A stretch of 14,479 bases of DNA, taken from contig DSBA01000033.1 in assembly GCA_011046145.1 (NCBI GenBank), positions 1 to 14,479 on the forward strand, read 5' to 3'. Position numbers and translations under genes: made by a program. This DNA comes from Candidatus Uhrbacteria bacterium (GTDB lineage Bacteria; Patescibacteriota; Patescibacteriia; CAIXNZ01). The notes below the pieces were generated by a model that saw only the letters and a program-made list of their open reading frames with translations, was not told where the DNA came from and did no database searches. Of this stretch, positions 1 to 7,119 are shown piece after piece; the stretch's first letter is position 1; each line of letters begins with the position of its first letter.

Positions 1-67
1 CAATAAAGCTTAAAGCTATTTTTTTGTATAAATTTAAGGGCGGGTTGATTGATCTTTGTCTAGACAT
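1..67 (-). CDS. 5' end of a gene running off the left edge; probable membrane protein
   Basis: Reading the minus strand from an ATG at 67, the frame stays open to the window edge for 22 codons: MSRQRSINPP, then LNLYKKIALSFI. A short basic head followed by a run turning hydrophobic suggests the start of an N-terminal membrane anchor, but only the first residues are visible and no family can be named. No Shine-Dalgarno is seen in the A/T-rich leader. An extended -10 promoter lies about 60 bases upstream, after dnaE, so this looks like its own transcription unit. The perfect palindrome TGTCTAGACA (57-66) spans codons 1-4. Confidence 0.5.
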   Translation of the reverse strand, partial: MSRQRSINPPLNLYKKIALSFI

Positions 68-126
68 AATTTTTATTTTTTAAAATTTAATTTTTATATT
101 TAAATTATTTAAATTGACCTGGTCTA

Positions 127-135
127 AGTATAGCA
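127..135 (-). promoter_or_regulatory. Extended -10 promoter for the left-edge gene
   Basis: On the minus strand TGC is followed directly by TATACT, an extended -10 element (TGn-TATAMT type). No good -35 is present. The predicted start falls near 120, inside the small inverted repeat GACC-A-GGTC (116-124), which could be an operator. The sequence match is seen; activity is inferred. Confidence 0.4.
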
Positions 136-162
136 TTTTTAAAAAATTACCGCCAGTTTGGG

Positions 163-3100
163 TTACATCAATTTGACAAAACGGACCTCGGATAAATTTG
201 CCAATTGCTTTTGCAAATTCTCATCATTAAAATCAGCATAAAAATTAGTTTCTATTTTCTTAAACCTATTTTGGTCTATGGGTACAGCCAAAAAAACTTT
301 ATTTTTGCCGTCTGTTGAATTTAAAATCTTATTTAAGTTGGCAATTGTTTCCGCATTAACTACTTTTTTAAAAAAAATGAATAAATTTTTAACCTGTCCC
401 TGCGCTTTTAAATTAATCTTCTTTAATTTTGATTTTAACTCGCCTAAAATTTCAAAACTTAAAGTTTTAGCTTCATTGCAAATAACTTTAAAATCGCCAT
501 CCTTATTGGATAAAGTGCCGGTAATAATAACCACATTATCTTCTTCCCATGTTTCTCTAGTGCTATTGTAAACAGCAGGAAAAACAATCGCCTCAATACT
601 GTCATAAGTATCTTCAATCCTGACAAAAAGCATTATTTCTCCTTTTTGGGTTATTATCTTTTTTATTTTATTAATCACCCCAGCCACCCTAATAGTGCCT
701 GTGCCAATACCCTTTTTAAGATTAATTGTAGTATGAATATAATCTTGCAATTCTTTTTGAAAATCGCTGAACGGGTGGTCAGAAATATAAAGGCCGAGCA
801 AATCCTTTTCCCAAGCTAAGGCGTCTTTTTTCTTGACTGGCGCGTATTTTTCCAATTGCAAATTGCGTTTTATTTCAACTTCAGCCAAATCAAACAGGCT
901 GTCCTGGCAATTCTGCTCCTCGCTATTGATTTCCCTTAAAAAATTCAAAAGCTTATCCATATTCATCAGCATTTCATTGCGGTCGCCAAACTGGTCCAAA
1001 GCTCCGCTTTTAATCAAACTCTCCAGTGATTTTTTATTCAAATCCTTATCTTTAATCCGGCTTAAAAAATCTTCTAATGACTGAAAATGCCCATTGGATT
1101 TTCTCTCATGGATAATGGCTTTGGTTAGGCTAAAGCCTACATTTTTAATGGCTGAAAGCCCGAATCTGATACGCGGTTTGCCTTCTTTCAAGCTCTCTGC
1201 TACTACTGTAAAACGAGTAAAGCTTTCATTGATATCAGGTGCCAAAACCTCAATGCCCATATTCCGGCACTCATTAACCTCTAGCGCAATTCTATCTATA
1301 TCATCCAAATCAGAGGTTAATAAAGAAGCCATAAATTCAACTGGATAATTTGCTTTTAAATAGGCTGTTTGATAGGCAATTAAAGCATAACAGGCGGCAT
1401 GAGAACGGTTAAAGCCATAACCGGCAAAAGGTTCAATAAAGGCGAAAATTTGCTGGGCAGTCTTTTTGTCAATGCCATTTTTCAAACAGCCAGCCACAAA
1501 TTTCATTTTCTGTTCAGCCAGTAATTTTTTAATTTTTTTACCGACTGCTTTTCGTAAAACATCAGCTTCAGCCAGGGTAAAACCTGCTAATTCGCGGGCG
1601 ATCTCCATTAATTGTTCCTGATAAATCGCCACGCCATTGGTTTTTGATAAAATCGGCTCCAGCTTTCCATGGAGATAAGCCGGTTTGGTTTTGCCATGCT
1701 TATTGCTGATATATTGAGATATCAATTCCATGGGACCTGGCCGATACAATGCCACCATAGCAATAATATCTTCAAATTCATTGGGCTTCAATAATTTCAA
1801 ATATCTTTTCATGCCTCCTGATTCCAGCTGAAAAACGCCTGTTGTCTCTCCTTTTTGCAGCAAAGCAAACGTTTTTTTATTGTCTAATTTCAAATTGTCA
1901 ATATCTGTCTTGATACCATGAATTTTTTCAATTGTTTCCAAAGTATTTTCAATAATAGTCAAATTGCGCAACCCTAAAAAATCCATTTTTAAAAGCCCTA
2001 AATCTTCTATAGGATGCAAGGAATATTGGGAGACAATAGCGTTGTCACCGCTTGACGAATATTGTAACGGCACAAAATTAGTCAATGGTTCAGGCGTAAT
2101 CAAAACACCGCAAGCATGGGTAGAAGCGTGGCGACAAACGCCTTCAAGTTTCATGGCATTATTTATCAGGTCTTGGCAATCCTTATTTCCCCTATATTCT
2201 TCTTTAAGATCAGAAATTTTTTCCAAAGCGTCTTTTAATTTCAAATTCATGGGAATCATTTTTGCTATTTTGTCGCAATAAGCATAAGGCAAGCCCAAAG
2301 CGCGTCCCACATCCCTGACAGCAGCCCTGGCTGCCATAGTGCCAAAAGTAATTATCTGGGCAACATGGCGTTTGCCGTATTTTTCTTCAACATAACGCAA
2401 AACCTCGTCTCTTCTAGCATCTGCGAAATCAGTATCAATATCAGGCATAGAAACCCTATCAGGATTTAAAAACCTTTCAAAAATCAAATCATAAGCCAAA
2501 GGATCAATATTAGTAATTTGGGTCAGGTAAGCGACTAAACTGCCGGCAGCCGAACCCCTGCCCGGCCCTACTACAATACCATTGCTTTTTGCCCAATTAA
2601 TAAAATCAGCCACAATCAAAAAATAAGAAGAATAACCTGTTTTGGCAATAATTGATAATTCATAATCCAGGCGTTCCAATATATCTTTTTTCTTAAATTT
2701 CTTATTGGTAGATTTAACCAAAGCGATATTTTCATCTATTTGCCACTCATCATTAGATTTTAATTCTCCGCCATAACGCTCAACCAGCCCTTTAAAACAA
2801 ATCTGCTTTAAAAAATCGTCATCATTAACCCCTGCAGGCAGTTCATAATTAGGCAGGACATTTTTATCAAATTCCAGTTCAACATTACAACGCTCGGCTA
2901 TTTTAACTGTATTGGCAATCGCTTCAGGATAATCAACAAAATCTTTAACCATTTGCTTGGTTGGACGTAAGGAAAAATCATCATGAAGCATAGAAATACG
3001 ATTTGTTTCTCCCACTTTTTTATTGGTCTGAATGCATAATAATATATCCTGGGTAGTCGCATCTTCTGTATTAAGATAATGGGTATCATTTGTGGCTACA

Positions 3101-3705
3101 AGGCCTAAATTATATTTTTGGGCCAATTCGGCCAATTTTTTATTCACAACAGCCTGTTCTGGAATGCCAAGATGATGTTGTAATTCCAAATAAAAATTTT
3201 CCCGACCAAAAATGGCCAAATATTTCTCTAAAACTTTTTCAACTTTTTCCTGTTCTTTATAAGTTAAAACAGCACTGGGAATCTCTCCTTTTAAACAGGC
3301 TGAAATTGCAATCAAGCCTTCTTTGTAACGTTCCAAAGCTTCATAATCAACTCTAGGCTTATAATAAAAACCATCTAAATAAGCTTTGGAAACCAATTTC
3401 AAAAGATTTTGATAGCCTTGCTTGTTTTTGGCCAGTAAAATCAAATGGTAATTATCCTCATCAATTTTAGTCCTTTTATTTAAAAGCCCATATGGCGCCA
3501 CGTAAGTTTCCACGCCTAAAATAGGCTTTATGCCGGCTTTCCTGGCTTTTTGGTAAAACTCAATAATACCATACATTGAACCATGGTCAGTTAAAGCCAT
3601 TGCTGGCATGCCATCAGCCACAGCTTTAGCTACTAAATCATCAATTTTAGCCATGCCGTCAAGCAAACTATAATGGCTATGGACATGAAGAGGGACAAAT
3701 TTCAT
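163..3705 (-). CDS. dnaE: DNA polymerase III subunit alpha, DnaE1 type
   Basis: Replicative C-family DNA polymerase, 1180 aa, the usual DnaE length. The PHP domain (about 1-280) keeps all nine residues expected of a metal site: H9, H11, D16, H41, E66, H87, C137, D207 and H209. E. coli has lost several of these; intact sites are linked to 3'-5' proofreading in Thermus and mycobacterial enzymes. The polymerase active site is PDIDTDF at 421-427 (D422, D424) with the third aspartate at D575 in KMDFLGL. The internal beta-clamp motif is QDSLF at 934-938. An OB domain follows at about 1004-1080. No intein or frameshift is seen. The start ATG has only a weak upstream TAGGG, and that lies in a possible hairpin. 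It is the last gene of an archease-rtcB-dnaE series on this strand, 105 bases after rtcB. Confidence 0.97.
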   Translation of the reverse strand: MKFVPLHVHSHYSLLDGMAKIDDLVAKAVADGMPAMALTDHGSMYGIIEFYQKARKAGIKPILGVETYVAPYGLLNKRTKIDEDNYHLILLAKNKQGYQNLLKLVSKAYLDGFYYKPRVDYEALERYKEGLIAISACLKGEIPSAVLTYKEQEKVEKVLEKYLAIFGRENFYLELQHHLGIPEQAVVNKKLAELAQKYNLGLVATNDTHYLNTEDATTQDILLCIQTNKKVGETNRISMLHDDFSLRPTKQMVKDFVDYPEAIANTVKIAERCNVELEFDKNVLPNYELPAGVNDDDFLKQICFKGLVERYGGELKSNDEWQIDENIALVKSTNKKFKKKDILERLDYELSIIAKTGYSSYFLIVADFINWAKSNGIVVGPGRGSAAGSLVAYLTQITNIDPLAYDLIFERFLNPDRVSMPDIDTDFADARRDEVLRYVEEKYGKRHVAQIITFGTMAARAAVRDVGRALGLPYAYCDKIAKMIPMNLKLKDALEKISDLKEEYRGNKDCQDLINNAMKLEGVCRHASTHACGVLITPEPLTNFVPLQYSSSGDNAIVSQYSLHPIEDLGLLKMDFLGLRNLTIIENTLETIEKIHGIKTDIDNLKLDNKKTFALLQKGETTGVFQLESGGMKRYLKLLKPNEFEDIIAMVALYRPGPMELISQYISNKHGKTKPAYLHGKLEPILSKTNGVAIYQEQLMEIARELAGFTLAEADVLRKAVGKKIKKLLAEQKMKFVAGCLKNGIDKKTAQQIFAFIEPFAGYGFNRSHAACYALIAYQTAYLKANYPVEFMASLLTSDLDDIDRIALEVNECRNMGIEVLAPDINESFTRFTVVAESLKEGKPRIRFGLSAIKNVGFSLTKAIIHERKSNGHFQSLEDFLSRIKDKDLNKKSLESLIKSGALDQFGDRNEMLMNMDKLLNFLREINSEEQNCQDSLFDLAEVEIKRNLQLEKYAPVKKKDALAWEKDLLGLYISDHPFSDFQKELQDYIHTTINLKKGIGTGTIRVAGVINKIKKIITQKGEIMLFVRIEDTYDSIEAIVFPAVYNSTRETWEEDNVVIITGTLSNKDGDFKVICNEAKTLSFEILGELKSKLKKINLKAQGQVKNLFIFFKKVVNAETIANLNKILNSTDGKNKVFLAVPIDQNRFKKIETNFYADFNDENLQKQLANLSEVRFVKLM

Positions 3706-3706
3706 A

Positions 3707-3781
3707 AACCCTACAAAATTACAAATTTAATACAAATTTACAAAATAAAAATTTGTAAATTTATAACAGATTTGTAGGTTT
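3707..3781 (-). promoter_or_regulatory. Nested hairpins in the dnaE leader, covering the start region
   Basis: Two nested inverted repeats lie between rtcB and dnaE. The inner arms AAATTTACAAA (3734-3744) and TTTGTAAATTT (3752-3762) match perfectly over 11 bp with a 7-nt loop. The outer arms (3707-3718 and 3771-3781) pair over 11 bp with one bulged G. The outer 3' arm ends immediately before the dnaE ATG and contains the only G-rich stretch there, TAGGG. In the mRNA this would bury the likely ribosome-binding region. Pairing is seen; a regulatory role is inferred. Confidence 0.45.
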
Positions 3782-3810
3782 GCTGGCATATTAAAATTAT
3801 ATCTCAAATC

Positions 3811-5265
3811 TTAACCCTTCACAACACCCAAAGGATACATCTGGGCGACTTTCTTGGCTAAACCAGCCCGCACCACGATATTAACTACACTATCAACGTC
3901 TTTATAAGCCAAAGGCGCTTCTTCGGCAATGTCAGAAAACGAGGCGCACCGGATCAAAATTCCTCTTTTTTCCAATTCATCCTTAATTTGACGACCAGAA
4001 ACCTGCCTTTTGGCAGCCGAGCGCGAAAGACGTCTGCCAGCCCCATGGCAGACTGAACCAAAAGTTTCAGATTCAGCTTTTTCCATACCAGCCAGAATAA
4101 AAGACGACGAACCCATGGTGCCGGGAATTAAAACAGGCTGACCAACCTTTTTATAAATTTCAGGTATATGAAAATTATCTGGTCCAAAAGCCCGGGTTGC
4201 GCCTTTGCGATGCATGCAAACTTCCACTTTTTGGCTGTCTATTTCATAAGTTTCTTTTTTAGCAATATTATGAGCCAAATCATAAACCAGTTTTAATTCC
4301 GCTTTATCGCCAAAATCTTTAGCCAATTCCTCTTTAAAAACTTCACGCGTTAAATAAGTCAAGTACTGGCGGTTTACCCAGGCAAAATTAGCTGCCGCGC
4401 TCATGGCTGCAAAATAATCTTTGCCTTCTGCCGAATCCAAAGGCGCGTAAATCAGCTCCCTATCAGGCAATTTTAATTTCCAATCATACAATTTGCGGTT
4501 TAAAACTCTAATATGATCAGTGCAAACCTGATGCCCCAAACCGCGTGAACCAGTATGGATCATTATTACAATTTGATTTTTAAATAAACCAAAAACCTTG
4601 GCGATTTCCGGCTCAAAAATTTTAGCTACATACTGGACTTCCAAAAAATGGTTGCCCGAACCCAAAGTGCCTATCTGGTCATGGCCTCTTTTTTTTGCCT
4701 GAATAGAAACCTTGCCAGGATCAGCAGCCAAAATCCTGCCTTTTTCTTCACAACATTCTTTATCCTCCTTGGTGGCAAAACCTTTGTCAACTGCCCAATC
4801 CAAACCATTAGCCAAAACCTTGTCTAATTCTTCTTGGCTGACTTTTAATTTGCCGCTTTTGCCTAGCCCGCTTGGCACTGCGCCAAAAAGCGCGTCAATC
4901 AATTGTTCAAATTTTTTATCCAATTCTGGTTTGGTAATCTGCGAAATTAAAAGCCGCACCCCGCAATTAATATCATAACCGACCCCGCCTGGCGAAATAA
5001 CGCCGCCTTCCCATTTTATAGCAGCCACACCGCCAATCGGGAAACCATAGCCCTGATGAATATCTGGCATGGCCAAAGAGTATTTTAAAATTCCAGGCAA
5101 AGTCGCGACATTAACCGCCTGTTCAAGGGAACGATCATTTAAAATTACGTCCAGCATTTTTTCGTCAGCATAAACCCTGGCTGGCACGCGCATATCCGCC
5201 CGAAATTCTTTGGGAATTTCATAAATATAATCAGTGATTTTTTTAAGGTTTTGCTTGGTAATCAT
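3811..5265 (-). CDS. rtcB: RtcB, RNA-splicing ligase (3'-phosphate/5'-OH RNA ligase)
   Basis: GTP- and Mn-dependent ligase that joins RNA 2',3'-cyclic phosphate or 3'-phosphate ends to 5'-OH ends, in tRNA splicing (archaea) and RNA repair (bacteria). The 484-aa length is normal. Motifs in order: MPDIHQGYGFPIGG (66-79), GVGYDINCGVRLL with metal ligands D98 and C101, GSGNHFLEV with H206, IMIHTGSRG with H237, AHN with H332, and MHRKGATRA with the predicted guanylylated histidine H352. The C-terminus is PLGVVKG, with the conserved lysine at 483. All catalytic and metal positions of the family appear present. No intein is seen. Spacing is 60 bases to archease upstream, its known activator, and 105 bases to dnaE downstream. 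Ribosome binding is weak: AAGAG lies about 15 bases before ATG. Confidence 0.96.
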   Translation of the reverse strand: MITKQNLKKITDYIYEIPKEFRADMRVPARVYADEKMLDVILNDRSLEQAVNVATLPGILKYSLAMPDIHQGYGFPIGGVAAIKWEGGVISPGGVGYDINCGVRLLISQITKPELDKKFEQLIDALFGAVPSGLGKSGKLKVSQEELDKVLANGLDWAVDKGFATKEDKECCEEKGRILAADPGKVSIQAKKRGHDQIGTLGSGNHFLEVQYVAKIFEPEIAKVFGLFKNQIVIMIHTGSRGLGHQVCTDHIRVLNRKLYDWKLKLPDRELIYAPLDSAEGKDYFAAMSAAANFAWVNRQYLTYLTREVFKEELAKDFGDKAELKLVYDLAHNIAKKETYEIDSQKVEVCMHRKGATRAFGPDNFHIPEIYKKVGQPVLIPGTMGSSSFILAGMEKAESETFGSVCHGAGRRLSRSAAKRQVSGRQIKDELEKRGILIRCASFSDIAEEAPLAYKDVDSVVNIVVRAGLAKKVAQMYPLGVVKG

Positions 5266-5325
5266 ATTAAAATAATAATCTCTTTACTATTTTTATATTC
5301 GTAAAAAAAAATTAGTAAATTAGTA

Positions 5326-5769
5326 TTAAATATCAAAAACCACTTCAGCCAGCCAGCCGCCTTCTTTGGCTTCTTCAATTTTTAAATCATTATAAGTCAC
5401 GGCTTTGATTTCTGTTTTAAGGCCAGAAACTTTAAAGCCTTTGGCCACTCCTTCCAAAAGCCATTTGCCTGGCCGGTCAACAAGATCAGAGGGCTTTTGC
5501 CAAATCGCCAAATCAAAATAAAAATAAACTTCATTATTGGTATCGCTCAAATACAAAAGCTGGCTTAAATAATCAACCAGCAAACTCATAAAATCAGGCG
5601 ATTCAATTTTAATTTCCAGCTCAACCGGCTGGTCATGGAGCAAATTCTCTTCATCAACTATATTGGCAAACATGCCTTTTGCCATATTGGCAAAGGCTTC
5701 TTCCTTGGTATTCCCAAAAGACCTAATTTTTAAATCAGCCGTATGTTCAAGATTTTCATATTGCTTCAT
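5326..5769 (-). CDS. Archease, RtcB activator
   Basis: Small acidic protein of 147 aa matching the archease family in length and signature: an N-terminal YENLEHTADLKIRSFG (4-19) with the conserved H9 and D12, an internal LLVDYLSQLLYLSD strand/helix (about 62-75), and a C-terminal VVFDI ending in the conserved aspartate. Archease binds metal and speeds RtcB guanylylation, allowing multiple turnovers. The gene lies directly upstream of rtcB on the same strand, the arrangement seen in many archaea and some bacteria, which strengthens both calls. A short AGGA lies about five bases before the ATG. Confidence 0.93.
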   Translation of the reverse strand: MKQYENLEHTADLKIRSFGNTKEEAFANMAKGMFANIVDEENLLHDQPVELEIKIESPDFMSLLVDYLSQLLYLSDTNNEVYFYFDLAIWQKPSDLVDRPGKWLLEGVAKGFKVSGLKTEIKAVTYNDLKIEEAKEGGWLAEVVFDI

Positions 5770-5795
5770 AGTCCTATAAATTACTAATATCTAAT

Positions 5796-5832
5796 GCCGC
5801 CTATGGCCGAAAACTTGGCTAAGGCAGGCGGG
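5796..5832. repeat. GC-rich imperfect palindrome upstream of archease
   Basis: CCGCCT (5797-5802) pairs with AGGCGG (5826-5831), and GGCC (5805-5808) with GGCT (5817-5820), around the loop GAAAACTT. Its high GC content stands out in an AT-rich gap. From memory, similar GC-rich intergenic palindromes recur in Parcubacteria genomes. No second copy was found in this window. It may also act in the archease leader. Confidence 0.35.
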
Positions 5833-5925
5833 AAAAATATGCAAATTTAAGATATTGCCAAAAGAGCATTGTTGCCCAACAATCAAAAAATTTTTGTCAA
5901 AACAATAAAATCACATGATCCAAGC

Positions 5926-6774
5926 CTAAATTAATAACAGGGCCGCCATAAAACCAAGTAAAGAACCCAAAACAATAGGCGGCAGGCCTGGCATGGGCGC
6001 CCTTTCTTTTTGCAGTATAAAAATAACATGCAGGACAATCAAGCCTAAAATAGCTCCCAAAGCAACCATCAAACTAGTAAAAATATTGATTTTTAAACTG
6101 GCAATAACCAAAATAGCGGGTAAAACCACATCTCCTGTGCCTAAAAACATAAATTCTGTCAAAGGGCTAACATTTTTTGTCTTTTGAAGCAAGCCTTTAA
6201 AAGTAAAAGGAATTATCAAGGAAAAATGGACATTGGCTTTGGCCATGCCGCTAAACATCTTAACCATATGCTTGGTTTTATAAACTGCCCAATAATCATA
6301 AACAGCCAAAAAAAGCAGAATTATTATAGCCGCAAACGGCGTTAAATTTAAGCCAAAAATCACAGCAATAGCTGCGACTGCCAGGACAATGACCAAATTA
6401 TGGGCTATAACATTGCGAAAAATAAACCAGACAAAAAGCAAAAAACCCAAGACATACAAAAAATCAGGCCAGCCAAAATATGCCTGGGTAAAAATTAAAA
6501 GCCCCTGGAAAATCGCCAAATAAAACAAGCCTTTAATCAGCCACGGTTTTTTAAAATACCGCAAAATCAGAAGCAAAACAGCAGTGGCCAGCAGAAACAT
6601 TATAATAAACTGCAAAGGCCCAAACCCGACTGCCAATGAGCTGGTTTCGCTTTCAGCCATTGCTTTTTCAGCCAATTTTAAAGCAATGCCAATAGCTGTC
6701 AGCTGGGCAAAAGCGAATAAAAAAACCTCCAATAAAAAAGCAAAATTAAAAAAATGGCGCAAAGTTAATTTCAT
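5926..6774 (-). CDS. Presenilin/signal-peptide-peptidase-like intramembrane aspartyl protease (A22-like)
   Basis: Polytopic membrane protein of 282 aa, almost wholly hydrophobic, with about nine predicted membrane segments. It carries the three GXGD-protease signatures in order: YD at 159-160 (LAVYDYWAVYK), GTGD at 212-215 (FLGTGDVVLPA), and PGLP at 262-265, matching the PALP motif near the C-terminus. D160 and D215 would be the catalytic pair cutting substrates inside the membrane. The best match is the archaeal/bacterial presenilin-homologue group rather than type 4 prepilin peptidases, which lack the PALP motif and have a different loop layout. The substrate is unknown. The gene lies 156 bases upstream of archease on the same strand and is preceded by an extended -10 box six bases from the ATG. 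Confidence 0.85.
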   Translation of the reverse strand: MKLTLRHFFNFAFLLEVFLFAFAQLTAIGIALKLAEKAMAESETSSLAVGFGPLQFIIMFLLATAVLLLILRYFKKPWLIKGLFYLAIFQGLLIFTQAYFGWPDFLYVLGFLLFVWFIFRNVIAHNLVIVLAVAAIAVIFGLNLTPFAAIIILLFLAVYDYWAVYKTKHMVKMFSGMAKANVHFSLIIPFTFKGLLQKTKNVSPLTEFMFLGTGDVVLPAILVIASLKINIFTSLMVALGAILGLIVLHVIFILQKERAPMPGLPPIVLGSLLGFMAALLLI

Positions 6775-6780
6775 GCCTTT

Positions 6781-6789
6781 AGTATACCA
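6781..6789 (-). promoter_or_regulatory. Extended -10 promoter, possibly giving a leaderless mRNA
   Basis: On the minus strand TGG-TATACT lies six bases (AAAGGC) before the ATG of the presenilin-like gene. Initiation at the usual distance would start at or next to the A of ATG, giving a leaderless transcript. The AAAGG also present is too close to the ATG to work as a normal Shine-Dalgarno site. Confidence 0.4.
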
Positions 6790-6810
6790 TCTAAAATTGT
6801 TATAATAAAG

Positions 6811-6836
6811 AAAAAGCTCCCCAAAATTGAGGAGCT
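6811..6836 (-). terminator. Intrinsic terminator of the upstream RNA gene
   Basis: Read on the minus strand, AGCTCCTC (6836-6829) pairs with GGGGAGCT (6822-6815) over 8 bp including one U-G wobble, with the loop AATTTT, followed by TTTTCTTTATT. It lies 15 bases beyond the closing helix of the structured RNA at 6852-7077 and just before the presenilin-gene promoter. Confidence 0.75.
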
Positions 6837-6851
6837 AAAAAGCATTTAAAC

Positions 6852-7077
6852 GAACCTTGGCCACGCAATGAGTCCGCCCGGGCGCAGACGAACCTTTCCC
6901 CAACCATATGGTAGTGTCAAAAACCTGATTGATCACCCTTTCGAGGTTCAACAGCGCATGTAGGCGCCTCCGCTCTACTTGGAATCAGATTTTGGGGCTA
7001 ACACCTTTTTTCTTCTGGCAAAGCCTTTATCCCCCGTCGAAGGCCGCCAAACTTGCCCTGAATGCAACCAAGGTTCT
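6852..7077 (-). ncRNA. Structured non-coding RNA of unknown class (about 225 nt, about 265 with terminator)
   Basis: There is no credible coding frame, yet the stretch is GC-rich for this genome and full of paired segments. On the minus strand the transcript would begin at GAACCTTGG (7076-7068), which pairs perfectly with CCAAGGTTC (6860-6852), closing the molecule. Inside are GGCAA with TTGCC; GCCTT with AAGGC around a GGGGG loop; an 11-bp long-range helix AAAATCTGATT (6993-6983) with AATCAGGTTTT (6930-6920, one U-G); a hairpin at 6960-6978 (GTAG, bulged A, GCG with CGC, CTAC); and a hairpin at 6872-6889 (GTCTGC with GCGGAC). A promoter (TTGACA, 17 bp, TAAATT) and an intrinsic terminator bracket it. 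I do not recognise it as tmRNA, RNase P, SRP or 6S RNA; a run UUCGACGGGG recalls tmRNA but no tRNA-like end is present. Confidence 0.7.
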
Positions 7078-7083
7078 GTGAAT

Positions 7084-7112
7084 AATTTAACAAAACAGCT
7101 AAAAAATGTCAA
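7084..7112 (-). promoter_or_regulatory. Sigma70-type promoter of the structured RNA
   Basis: On the minus strand there is a consensus -35 TTGACA (7112-7107), a 17-bp spacer and -10 TAAATT (7089-7084). The predicted start at 7077/7076 coincides with the first base of the RNA's closing helix. The promoter lies just upstream of, and runs divergently from, the metallo-beta-lactamase gene starting at 7120. Confidence 0.7.
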
Positions 7113-7119
7113 TGTACTT

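Noticed and set aside
7..25. Plus-strand terminator at the left edge (AGCT repeat plus T-run)
   Set aside because: Stem of only 4 bp, and the stretch is explained as codons of the leftward gene.
278..2281. Several open frames on the plus strand across dnaE
   Set aside because: They are antisense to well-conserved dnaE codons and show no recognisable domains or ribosome-binding sites.
7031..7042. UUCGACGGGG run suggesting tmRNA in the minus-strand RNA
   Set aside because: No tRNA-like 3' end, no T-loop, no CCA and no plausible Ala-rich tag frame; the molecule closes instead with a 9-bp helix.
6979..7119. Upstream extension of the metallo-beta-lactamase frame
   Set aside because: The added residues are unlike the family, the stretch is explained by the structured RNA on the other strand, and homologues begin at the MNLTFLGTG methionine.
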